Source of the DNA: CG1-02-33-12 sp964403775
Lineage (GTDB): Archaea > Nanobdellota > Nanobdellia > Woesearchaeales > CG1-02-33-12
Direction: 5' to 3'
Assembly: GCA_964403775.1 (NCBI GenBank)
Contig: CAYOHL010000027.1
Location: 1 to 11,780, forward strand
DNA length: 11,780 nt
How positions within the stretch are numbered: position 1 is the stretch's first letter; each line of letters begins with the position of its first letter. The translations under genes and the position numbers were made by a program. Shown piece after piece: positions 1 through 6,753 of the stretch. The notes under the pieces were generated by a model that had not been told where the DNA came from, did not search any database, and was given only the letters and a program-made list of their open reading frames with translations.

Positions 1-902
1 AGGTGCATAAGCAAGTCACTTCCAATAGCCTTTTTCCATTCCTTGCTGTAATCTTTTTTGTTGATTATTGAGTCTGCCAATGCCCTTGCTGCAATCAGAC
101 CCTGAATAATCCCCCCGCCGGTTGTTGCCTTGACCATTGACGCTGCATCGCCAACAATAAAGACATTATCTTTCTGAGTTTTTATTTTTGGGTTATATAC
201 AGGTATAAGTCCTGCTTGTGTTTCAATAATATCATATTTTTTTAGCCTTTTTCTCAAAAAGCTATTTAATGCTTTTTTTGGGTTTTTTCTTGCTGCAAGG
301 CCAATCCTGACAATATCTTTTGATTCAGGAACCACCCAAGCATACTTCTCTATAAATGGGTAGAACTCAACGATGTTCTGGTTATTTAGCCTTGCTCTTG
401 CCTGGATGCCAACCAAAAAATTTTCTTTGCTTTTTAATCCAGCTGATTTTGCAACATCTGACAATGGGCCGTCTGCTCCTATTAAATAATCTGCTATGAT
501 GTCTTTTATCATGTTTGATTTTATGTTCTGGACCTTTATGATGTTCTTTTTATAATCAAGAAACCTATGGCTTAGGAAGAACCTGGCTCCTGCTCTTTTG
601 GCTTTTTCCATAAGATGCTGGTCAAACCTTGCCCTGTCTAATATTATGTTGTTATTTAAATTTACATCAATAAAACCATTGTCTGGGGAAAAAATCCTTG
701 CCTTATTTACCCTATTGACAACAAAATCCTTTTTCAGCTCAACTAATTTTTCCAAGTAAGAGGTTGTTATGCCTGTGCACTGGACTGGCAGTCCAACCTT
801 TTCATGCTCCTCAAAAACATTTACTTCAAAGCCATGTTTTGCCAAAAGGCAGGCCAAATAGCTTCCTGATGGGCCTGCACCGATTATTGATATTCTAGTC
901 AT
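1..902 (-). CDS. Geranylgeranyl reductase family FAD-dependent oxidoreductase (C-terminus outside window)
   Basis: Members of this family use FAD to saturate double bonds of geranylgeranyl chains, in archaea typically those of digeranylgeranylglycerophospholipids. What is visible: an N-terminal FAD-binding GxGxxG at residues 8-13 (IGAGPSG), an acidic ribose-binding stretch near residues 31-34, the family's conserved CxG in PVQCTG (residues 39-44), a YAWVVP segment typical of the family, and a second FAD motif GDAAS near residue 250 followed by ATTGGGIIQG. The ATG at 900-902 is the only start that leaves the flavin-binding strand at its usual place close to the N-terminus. The 300 residues seen are most of a roughly 350-400-residue family member; the stop lies beyond base 1. 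The gene is divergent from the surface cluster. Family assignment is firm; the exact substrate is inferred from the archaeal context. Confidence 0.9.
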   Translation of the reverse strand, partial: MTRISIIGAGPSGSYLACLLAKHGFEVNVFEEHEKVGLPVQCTGITTSYLEKLVELKKDFVVNRVNKARIFSPDNGFIDVNLNNNIILDRARFDQHLMEKAKRAGARFFLSHRFLDYKKNIIKVQNIKSNMIKDIIADYLIGADGPLSDVAKSAGLKSKENFLVGIQARARLNNQNIVEFYPFIEKYAWVVPESKDIVRIGLAARKNPKKALNSFLRKRLKKYDIIETQAGLIPVYNPKIKTQKDNVFIVGDAASMVKATTGGGIIQGLIAARALADSIINKKDYSKEWKKAIGSDLLMH

Positions 903-928
903 CTTAGTTAAGGTTATATAACATTTAA

Positions 929-938
929 CTATAATAAA
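929..938 (-). promoter_or_regulatory. Candidate TATA box of the reductase gene
   Basis: Read on the minus strand this is TTTATTATAG, centred about 30 bases upstream of the ATG at 902, which would give an almost leaderless transcript. A second AT-rich element, the 10-bp palindrome GTTATATAAC at 913-922, lies too close to the start to be the main TATA box and could instead be a regulator site. The choice is by spacing only. Confidence 0.4.
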
Positions 939-957
939 CTAGTCATTTGTTTAGTAT

Positions 958-971
958 CTATTATATAATAG
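958..971. repeat. 14-bp perfect palindrome in the divergent intergenic region
   Basis: CTATTATATAATAG is its own reverse complement. It sits between the divergent reductase and surface-cluster genes, ending 17 bases upstream of the TATA box at 988-996. It could bind a dimeric regulator or act as a bidirectional TATA element; chance in AT-rich DNA is also possible. Confidence 0.45.
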
Positions 972-979
972 TAAAAAAA

Positions 980-996
980 CCAAAAGGTTTATATAT
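980..996 (+). promoter_or_regulatory. Archaeal promoter (BRE + TATA) of the surface cluster
   Basis: CCAAAAGG directly precedes TTTATATAT, an archaeal B-recognition element plus TATA box. Transcription would start about 25 bases downstream, near 1016-1020, leaving a leader of about 20 bases. With the five preceding A residues it matches the promoter at 4876-4897 in 21 of 22 positions. Confidence 0.75.
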
Positions 997-1025
997 CTGC
1001 CCTGTTTCTCATAAAAAATTAAGCT

Positions 1026-1031
1026 GGGGGT
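1026..1031 (+). promoter_or_regulatory. Ribosome binding site GGGGGT of the 494-aa gene
   Basis: GGGGGT ends 7 bases before the ATG at 1039. It can pair with the archaeal anti-Shine-Dalgarno CCUCC with one G-U wobble. The same TGGGGGTAAA string occurs before the S-layer-like gene at 4975, which supports both starts. Confidence 0.7.
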
Positions 1032-1038
1032 AAACCAA

Positions 1039-2523
1039 ATGAATAAGCATAATCCTTTGTACAGTCTGGCTGATAAGGCTAGAAACTATATTCAAAATAA
1101 TTCTGAAAAGATAAAAAAAGCAGCAAAATATGGCGTAATACTTCCAACCACAATAGTATTTGCTTTAAATACTGCACCTAAATTGCAGGAAAGAATCAAC
1201 AAAATTATGCCCACAGCAGGCATAAACATTTCTCAGGCTTATGCATCTGAACTGAAACAGGATTCATGCTATCTTTGGGAGGCCCAGCTTAGTGCAATTA
1301 AGTATGCAAATGAAAACCTTTGGAACATGGAGCAGGAATTTGCTGGAGATGAAAAATTTGAAGAATTCAAGAAAGAATTTAATGAGTTTATTAACTATCC
1401 TCACATAAACCATAGGCTTTTTATGGACCTTGATAAATTAAAGGCAATTAAGCTCATAAGCCCAACAGGAAAAAATGGCATCTATAATGTATTGCTTCAT
1501 GTTAAAGATTTAAAACCAGAAAATACCTTAAAAACAGAACTCTTTAACATACCGCAAGAAGCTAACCTAGAGCACTATTTAAACAATCTTCTTAAAGACA
1601 TATACAGCTTTAACAATAAATACCAATCTTTGGTTGAAAAAAGAGAAGCTGAGGCAGTTAAGACTATTGAGGACAATGTAAGAGAAACTAAACAAATGGT
1701 TGTTTCAGATGCTCAGGAAGCAAGGCAAAAAACCATAGAGGATTATGTTTCCGAAAACCTGAAAAAGCTTAACAAAAAGGTTGTGGTTGTTGATTTAGAA
1801 AACTCCCATAAAAAAATAAATATGTATAATGCAGAAAATGCCGATGAAATGCTAAAAGCATTAGACATACCAAATAGCGCATTAATCAGCTATAATGAAT
1901 TTAAAGGCATAACAGGGTATAATATAATATTAGACTATAAAGACCTTGATGACGGCAAAAACCAAATAACATTAGACAAAAACGGATTTACTTTCCTTTT
2001 TGATGTGCCTAGCGCAACACAGGGATATAAGGCATCATCAAAAATACAGGAATCCAGATTGGAAAAATTGGTTGTAACAGATGATGCAGGAGCAGTTGTT
2101 AGCGATATTTTAGCAGACAAAGATAATACTTATTATATAATAAGGGACATTAAAGATGGAAAGCCTTCTTTTGGAATTTTTAGTGTTCCAGCTGGAATGG
2201 AAGTAAAAATTAAGGAAATTCTTGCAAAATACATTGAAGGTGTAAAAGAAGGTTATGATGGTGCAAAATTCATATTTCCAGAAATTAAGAAGGTTGAGAA
2301 AGAAACAAAGCCAGACGAGCCAGGACCAACACCTCCGGGACCAACACCTTCAGATGAAGAAGAAGTGGAGCAAGAAGAACCAGAACCATCACCAGAACAG
2401 GAACTTAATGATAACAATGACCCCCAGGATCCAGTGAATACTGGTTCTGACCCCAACACAGGAGAAGGCAGCACACCAGAAAATTCAGTTGTAAATCCTG
2501 ACCCAGACCCACACATATTTTAA
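1039..2523 (+). CDS. Uncharacterised secreted or membrane-anchored protein with coiled coil and Pro/Glu-rich C-terminal tail
   Basis: I do not recognise a family for this 494-aa protein. Residues 1-30 are basic and polar, followed by a short hydrophobic stretch at 31-44 (GVILPTTIVFALN) that could be a late signal sequence or membrane anchor, so the bulk is probably extracytoplasmic. A charged, probably helical stretch at about residues 195-250 suggests a coiled coil. The last 75 residues are low-complexity and acidic: a duplicated PGPTP at 428-437, then runs of Glu, Pro, Asn and Asp, ending in DPDPHIF. Such tails are typical of extended wall or surface linkers. It has a strong promoter and ribosome binding site and lies 10 bases upstream of the MopE-type gene, so the two are almost certainly one operon. 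A surface role is inferred from these features; molecular function is unknown. Confidence 0.8.
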   Translation: MNKHNPLYSLADKARNYIQNNSEKIKKAAKYGVILPTTIVFALNTAPKLQERINKIMPTAGINISQAYASELKQDSCYLWEAQLSAIKYANENLWNMEQEFAGDEKFEEFKKEFNEFINYPHINHRLFMDLDKLKAIKLISPTGKNGIYNVLLHVKDLKPENTLKTELFNIPQEANLEHYLNNLLKDIYSFNNKYQSLVEKREAEAVKTIEDNVRETKQMVVSDAQEARQKTIEDYVSENLKKLNKKVVVVDLENSHKKINMYNAENADEMLKALDIPNSALISYNEFKGITGYNIILDYKDLDDGKNQITLDKNGFTFLFDVPSATQGYKASSKIQESRLEKLVVTDDAGAVVSDILADKDNTYYIIRDIKDGKPSFGIFSVPAGMEVKIKEILAKYIEGVKEGYDGAKFIFPEIKKVEKETKPDEPGPTPPGPTPSDEEEVEQEEPEPSPEQELNDNNDPQDPVNTGSDPNTGEGSTPENSVVNPDPDPHIF

Positions 2524-2528
2524 GAGGT
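2524..2528 (+). promoter_or_regulatory. Ribosome binding site GAGGT of the MopE-type gene
   Basis: GAGGT starts right after the upstream stop codon (2521-2523) and ends 5 bases before the ATG at 2534. This fixes the start in front of a clear signal peptide and indicates translation from a shared transcript. Confidence 0.7.
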
Positions 2529-2533
2529 AAAAA

Positions 2534-4839
2534 ATGAAAATAAATAAAGTTATTATAACCATCTTTTTTTTGTTGGTGATGCTAGGTTCAGCAAAAGCAT
2601 GCACAACATGTACAAAGACATATCTTTTCAGAACAGCAGCAATTGATGGGCCATCATACGCAAACAGCGGATTATACATTTATATAAACCCCTGCACAAT
2701 AGATATTGGGGGGGTAACAGAAATAGGAACGCCCGCAGCAAATTTTTATGTCAATGCAAATACAGTATATGATGTGACTTATTCAGCATCTGGCTACCAG
2801 ACAGACACAGATGACTTTTATTTTGATGCAGGATTGCCAACATGCAGCGGAACAACATGCCACCTCACAACAAGCCACTTTGATACTCATTGTACTTACA
2901 GTCCAATATATAAAGATTGGACATGCGTTGTAAAAGATACAATAACCAATCAATGGATTTCCTTTATTTACAACAAGAATGATCCAACATGGGGAGAAGT
3001 CATAAGAATTCTTAACTCTATGTATCCAGGGGAATGCATGCCTGGTGAGACTGAAACAAGACAGTGCGGCTTGACAGACGTTGGAGAGTGTTCATATGGA
3101 ACTCAAACCAGAACATGTCAATCAAACTATTACTGGGGCTCATGGGGTCCATGCACAGGAGCTGTTTATCCTATTACTGAAATATGCGACGGTAAAGATA
3201 ATGACTGCGATGGTTTAATAGATGAGGATGGAGTATGCTGGGAATGCACAACAGATGATGATTGCAATCATCTTGACAATGATTATTGTGAATGCAGTTA
3301 CAAAGTTATTCATGATGAGGGAAGATGCATAAATCACGAGTGTATTGTTAAAACAACACAAGTTCAAAACTGTAATGATTTAGATGAATACTATTGTGAT
3401 GATACAAATATAATGTATGATGATTACTGGTGCGTTGATGCTGAATGTGTTCTTAAATCAACAGATTTTATTGAGGACTGTGATGATGGATTATTTTGCA
3501 ATGGACAGGAAACATGCGAAAATGCAAATTGCATTGCAGGAATAGTTATAGATTGCTCTTATTATAATATAGAAGGAATTGAAACATGCAATTATTGTGA
3601 TTCAAGTCCTTTGACATGGGATTACAGAGCTGAATTCATCTCAACATGTAACGAAGATACAGATTCATGTGAGGTTGGAGATGATACAATTTATCATGAG
3701 TGCAGCGTCGATAACTGCGGTGCGGAATGCGATGCAACACACACATGTCCAGATACAGAATGTTCAGATCTAAATGGATGTGTGGGAAGTAATTATTATT
3801 CATATCAAAATGTTCCAAATATTTGCTTAGGAGATTGCACATGCGAGCAAAATGAGTGCGGTGAACCTGAAATATCATACAATGATTCAAGATGCTTTGA
3901 ATGCACGCCTTGTGAAGAAGAAACAATATCATGTTATGAGGGTCCTGAGGGAACAGAGGGCATAGGAATATGCACTTCAGGAACCAAAACAAGAACATGT
4001 GATTCAGAAGGCCAGTGGGGCCAGTATGGAGAGTGCACAGGAGCAGTCTATCCTTCAGAAGAAATCTGCGACGAGCTTGATAATGACTGCGACGGCTTAG
4101 TTGATGAGGATGGAGTCTGCGATATCTGTGTTTCAGGGGAGCAGCAAACAAGACAATGTGGCCAGACAGACGTCGGAGAATGCTCATATGGAACAGAAAC
4201 AAGAACATGCATCTGTGGTCAATACTGGACAGACTGGAGCGAGTGCACAGGAGCAGTCTATCCTTCAGAAGAAATCTGCGACGAGCTTGATAATGNNNNN
4301 NNNNNNNNNNNNNNNNNNNNNNNNNNNNNNNNNNNNNNNNNNNNNNNNNNNNNNNNNNNNNNNNNNNNNNNNNNNNNNNNNNNNNNNNNNNNNNNACAGA
4401 CTGGAGCGAGTGCACAGGAGCAGTCTATCCTTCAGAAGAAATCTGCGACGGCTTAGATAATGATTGTGATGGTCTAATAGATGAGGGAGGTGTTTGTGAT
4501 ACTCCTATCCCAGACATGAACTCAGTGCTAGGGATGACAAGGTTTAGTATAATAAATGATGATTACTTGCGTCCTGGAGGCAGTATTATGGTTCTTGCAA
4601 CTCTTGAAAACAACGGCAATGTTAATTTAAAGGATATACAACTAACTCTTGTTGTCCCTGAGCTAGACATAAGAAAAAGAGTTGGCCCATTTAATCTTAA
4701 AAAGAACCAAGAAACAACTAAACTAATAATACTTGAGATACCTTACTGGGCAGAGCCTGGTTATTATAACATAAGGGCAACAGCATCAAACGGAGATGTC
4801 AGGAGACTAAAGCACAGAGAAATACTAATTCATAACTAA
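2534..4839 (+). CDS. Secreted Cys-rich protein with MopE-type metal-binding repeats and C-terminal Ig-like domain (interrupted by assembly gap)
   Basis: This is one gene broken by 100 Ns. Before the gap: a signal peptide at residues 1-22 (cleavage after GSAKA), an N-terminal domain to about residue 165, then repeats of the PF11617 (Cu-binding_MopE, putative metal-binding) type, each with CDGxDNDCDGLIDEDGVC, at residues 168-235, 460-529 and 530-587. Between the first and second lies a very Cys-rich block (236-459) including FCNGQETC. After the gap the sequence re-enters the same repeat at 4396 in a different frame, completes CDGLDNDCDGLIDE, and runs to a stop at 4837-4839 through an Ig-like domain of about 105 residues. 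The frame change is an artefact of the fixed 100-N gap, so translation straight through the Ns gives a false C-terminus. The Ig-like domain resembles residues 141-250 of the neighbouring S-layer-like protein. Likely a disulfide-rich surface protein; metal binding (calcium or copper) is inferred from the family. Confidence 0.85.
3035..3238 (+). repeat. MopE-type repeat unit 1
   Basis: Residues 168-235 of the Cys-rich protein: ETRQCGxTDVGECSYGTxTRTC, a WGSWGPC segment, CTGAVYP, then CDGKDNDCDGLIDEDGVC. It is diverged at DNA level from the later units, so it is probably an older copy. Confidence 0.8.
3911..4120 (+). repeat. MopE-type repeat unit 2
   Basis: Residues 460-529, exactly 70 codons. 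Its 3' part (4031-4085) is identical over 55 bp to 4241-4295 in unit 3, a 210-bp period, which points to recent tandem duplication. Confidence 0.85.
4121..4295 (+). repeat. MopE-type repeat unit 3 (cut by the gap)
   Basis: Residues 530-587. It starts with a copy of the ETRQCGxTDVGECSYGT segment close to unit 1, and ends at CDELDN where the Ns begin. Bases 4229-4283 recur identically after the gap at 4396-4450. Confidence 0.85.
4296..4395. other. Assembly gap (100 Ns) inside a tandem repeat
   Basis: The run is exactly 100 Ns, the usual placeholder for a gap of unknown length. Both flanks carry the same 55-bp repeat, so the assembler most likely broke on near-identical copies. Keeping the reading frame requires a true length of 3n+2; one further 210-bp period would make it 143 bases, and each extra unit adds 210. 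Confidence 0.95.
4396..4497 (+). repeat. Last MopE-type repeat unit (3' part)
   Basis: Reads TDWSECTGAVYPSEEICDG, then LDNDCDGLIDEGGVC, in the frame that continues to the stop at 4839. It matches unit 3 exactly for 55 bp and then diverges. Confidence 0.85.
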
Positions 4840-4847
4840 TCAATAGT

Positions 4848-4910
4848 TATAAGTTGTAATTACTTTTATATGCTGAAAAACCAAAAAGTTTATATATAAG
4901 TTGTAATTAC
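4848..4910 (+). repeat. 16-bp direct repeat bracketing the S-layer-like promoter
   Basis: TATAAGTTGTAATTAC occurs at 4848-4863 and again at 4895-4910, 47 bp apart. The second copy overlaps the downstream end of the TATA box and reaches toward the expected transcription start; the first ends 18 bases before the promoter's BRE. The placement would suit operator half-sites, or it may record a local promoter duplication. Confidence 0.6.
4881..4897 (+). promoter_or_regulatory. Archaeal promoter (BRE + TATA) of the S-layer-like gene
   Basis: CCAAAAAG followed by TTTATATAT is nearly identical to the promoter at 980-996. The start of transcription would be near 4915-4920, giving an untranslated leader of about 55-60 bases, long for this window. 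Confidence 0.75.
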
Positions 4911-4924
4911 ACAATAACAACACT

Positions 4925-4942
4925 AGAGATTTTATAATCTCT
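4925..4942 (+). promoter_or_regulatory. Hairpin in the 5' leader of the S-layer-like mRNA
   Basis: AGAGATT and AATCTCT form a perfect 7-bp stem around a TTAT loop. It would lie near the 5' end of the mRNA, well upstream of the GGGGGT site at 4964-4969, so it would not mask translation initiation; a role in mRNA stability is a guess. Confidence 0.45.
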
Positions 4943-4963
4943 TATATTAAAACAACAAAATTT

Positions 4964-4969
4964 GGGGGT
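4964..4969 (+). promoter_or_regulatory. Ribosome binding site GGGGGT of the S-layer-like gene
   Basis: GGGGGT ends 5 bases before the ATG at 4975 and repeats the site used by the 494-aa gene, fixing this start in front of the signal peptide. Confidence 0.7.
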
Positions 4970-4974
4970 AAAAA

Positions 4975-6237
4975 ATGAAGAATACAATAAGTGTTTTATT
5001 GGCAATATTTTTAGTTAGCTTTTTAGCTATCGGCATGGTAAGTGCATTGCCTACAGTTAAACAAGTTAAGATAGATGGTGATGTCTTTGAAACCGGAGAC
5101 TCACTTGAAGTTGAGAGGGGGGCTGAGCTTGACATAAGAGTTAAGCTAGCAGCAGAGAGTGGAATTGAAGAGAACATAGAAATCACAGCAGAGGTTTTGG
5201 GTTATGAATACAGCGACCATGAGCCAATCTTTGACAGGACCCACACATTTGACCTAACTGATGGAGACACGGTTTACAAGGACCTTGCAATAAGACTTCC
5301 AGATAAAATGGACAAGGATTATTATGATTTAAGGATAAGAGTTGGCACAAGAACAGGATCTGCATTTGAGGGTCTTTACAGGTTGCACCTTAAGGGTGTC
5401 AAACATAGTCTAATTATAAGAGATGTTGTCTTTAATCCAGAACCAAGTGTTGAGTCTGGGAGGGCATTGCTTACAACTGTCAGGATAAAAAATATCGGAG
5501 AAAAAGATGAAGAGAGTGTAAAAGTCAAGGTAAGCATTCCAGAGCTGGGCTTGTCAGCATCTGATTATATCGATGAGATAGAGGAAGGGGAATCAAAAAC
5601 ATCTGAAGAGCTTTATATAAGAATACCTGAATGCATAGAAGCAAAAGACTACAAGGTTAAGGTAACTGTTGAGTATGATGAGGGATATGAGGCTGTTTCA
5701 GCAGAAAGGATGATAACTGTTACAGGAGATATCTGCGCTGTAGAAGAGCCAGTTGAGAAAAAAACAGTAATAACCATTGGTCCAGAAACACAGAAAGTTG
5801 CTCAGGGTGCAAGCGTTATATACCCTGTGACAATAACCAATGCAGGAAACACAGCAAGAACATATGTTGTAAGTGTTGACGGAACAGAGACATGGGCAAC
5901 AGTTGATGTAACACCAAGCAACCTTGTTTTGCTGAATGCAGGAGAGTCAAAGGCTGTTTATGTTTCACTAACAGCAGATGATGATGCAAAAGCTGGAGAG
6001 CACATGTTTGTTCTTTCAGTAAAATCAGGCGACACTACATTAAAACAGGTAACTCTTAAAGCAGATGTTGAGGAAGAAAAACCTTCAGGAATAATAAGCC
6101 TCAAGAGAGGGCTTGAAATAGGAGTTATAATCCTGGTAGTTCTTCTTGTTGTCCTTGGCTTGATAATAGGATTTAACAAGCTTAGGGAGAGAGAAGAGGA
6201 ATCTGAAGAGCCTGAAAAGGGAGAAACCTATTACTAA
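4975..6237 (+). CDS. S-layer-like cell-surface protein with three Ig-like domains and C-terminal membrane anchor
   Basis: A 420-aa exported protein. Residues 1-24 are a signal peptide (cleavage after MVSA). Three beta-rich Ig-like domains follow: about 27-140, 141-250 and 257-365. The third reads like the CARDB/NEW3 type of S-layer-associated domain (YPVTITNAGNTARTY, LNAGESKAVYVSL). A single transmembrane helix at 380-400 is followed by a 20-residue highly charged cytoplasmic tail. The layout fits a protein displayed on the outside and held in the membrane, as in archaeal S-layer-like proteins (COG1361-like). It has its own strong promoter, a 55-60-base leader with a hairpin, and a strong terminator, all suggesting high expression. 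Domain 2 shares the IPELGL-type strand and IP..Y turns with the C-terminus of the preceding MopE-type protein. Whether it builds a true paracrystalline S-layer cannot be told from sequence. Confidence 0.85.
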   Translation: MKNTISVLLAIFLVSFLAIGMVSALPTVKQVKIDGDVFETGDSLEVERGAELDIRVKLAAESGIEENIEITAEVLGYEYSDHEPIFDRTHTFDLTDGDTVYKDLAIRLPDKMDKDYYDLRIRVGTRTGSAFEGLYRLHLKGVKHSLIIRDVVFNPEPSVESGRALLTTVRIKNIGEKDEESVKVKVSIPELGLSASDYIDEIEEGESKTSEELYIRIPECIEAKDYKVKVTVEYDEGYEAVSAERMITVTGDICAVEEPVEKKTVITIGPETQKVAQGASVIYPVTITNAGNTARTYVVSVDGTETWATVDVTPSNLVLLNAGESKAVYVSLTADDDAKAGEHMFVLSVKSGDTTLKQVTLKADVEEEKPSGIISLKRGLEIGVIILVVLLVVLGLIIGFNKLREREEESEEPEKGETYY

Positions 6238-6275
6238 ATTTTTTTATTTTTTTAGCTTTTTCTTTATTTTTAATT
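6238..6275 (+). terminator. T-rich archaeal terminator after the S-layer-like gene
   Basis: Directly after the stop codon come several T runs of 4-7 bases broken by single A or GC bases, the typical archaeal intrinsic terminator, with no need for a hairpin. Confidence 0.75.
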
Positions 6276-6315
6276 TAATTAAATTCGCAAGATTTTCGGA
6301 TTTTTATTGACTAAA

Positions 6316-6323
6316 CATATAAA
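6316..6323 (+). promoter_or_regulatory. TATA box of the PIN-domain gene
   Basis: CATATAAA is centred about 26 bases before the ATG at 6346. This puts the transcription start at the start codon, so a leaderless mRNA is expected. It also argues against the upstream TTG at 6307 as start. Confidence 0.6.
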
Positions 6324-6345
6324 CAAGTTTTCCACCTTTTTCTTG

Positions 6346-6753
6346 ATGCCAGAAAAAATTTATCTTGATACAAACATATATTTAGATTACTTTGAAAACA
6401 GGCATGATAATATAAGGCCACTTGGTTTTTTTGCATATAACCTAATCAGAAGATGCATTGAGGGTAAACTTAAGATAGTAGTATCTGACTGGGTTGTTGA
6501 GGAATTTGAAAAAATTGGAGATCTTCATAAAATAAATGATCTGATAAAAACATTAAAAAAGCACGGCTCACTATTAACAGTAAAAACCAATTTTAAAGAT
6601 TTATTAAAATTAAGGAAATACAAAAACAAACCAGATGCACTACATGCTATTCTTGCAATAAAAGCAGGTGCAGACTATTTTGTAACAAGAAATACAAAGG
6701 ATTTCTTGGATTTTCAGAATTCAATATGTATAGTTCTTCCTGAAAATATTTAA
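6346..6753 (+). CDS. PIN-domain ribonuclease, VapC-like toxin candidate
   Basis: A 135-aa protein with the acidic residues of the PIN nuclease fold: Asp8 in YLDTN, Glu52/53 in WVVEEFE, Asp97 in KPDALHA and Asp110 in GADYFVTRN. The order, spacing and length fit single-domain PIN proteins, which act as Mg2+-dependent RNases and are commonly VapC toxins. The ATG at 6346 is chosen over an in-frame TTG at 6307 because the catalytic strand then begins at residue 5 and the TATA box is correctly spaced. No antitoxin lies directly upstream on the same strand. Instead the gene runs head-on into a ribbon-helix-helix gene, the two stop codons overlapping (6750-6753). The PIN assignment is firm; the toxin role and its partner are inferred. 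Confidence 0.85.
   Translation: MPEKIYLDTNIYLDYFENRHDNIRPLGFFAYNLIRRCIEGKLKIVVSDWVVEEFEKIGDLHKINDLIKTLKKHGSLLTVKTNFKDLLKLRKYKNKPDALHAILAIKAGADYFVTRNTKDFLDFQNSICIVLPENI

Noticed and set aside
2597..2604. Lipobox at the end of the MopE-type signal peptide
   Set aside because: AKA before Cys23 has Lys at -2 and no Leu at -3, so ordinary signal-peptidase cleavage after Ala22 is more likely.
3636..4415. Long minus-strand reading frame opposite the Cys-rich gene
   Set aside because: It mirrors the repeated codons of the plus-strand gene, crosses the Ns and has no recognisable domain; it is a shadow.
4296..4456. True frameshift or pseudogene in the MopE-type gene
   Set aside because: The frame change falls exactly at a 100-N placeholder inside an identical repeat, so it is explained by unknown gap length.
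4101..4460. A separate 119-aa plus-strand gene spanning the Ns
   Set aside because: It reads the MopE repeat out of frame on both sides of the gap and passes through Ns; the Cys-rich frame is the real one.
3035..4497. CRISPR-like array
   Set aside because: The repeats are 210-bp coding units with conserved protein sequence, not 25-40-bp repeats with unique spacers.
4516..4839. Independent 107-aa gene starting at the ATG at 4516
   Set aside because: The same frame is open from 4396 and completes a DNDCDG repeat before this ATG; there is no promoter or ribosome binding site in front of it.
6307..6345. Upstream TTG start of the PIN gene
   Set aside because: The TATA box at 6316-6323 would lie inside the coding region, and the added residues precede the conserved first PIN strand.
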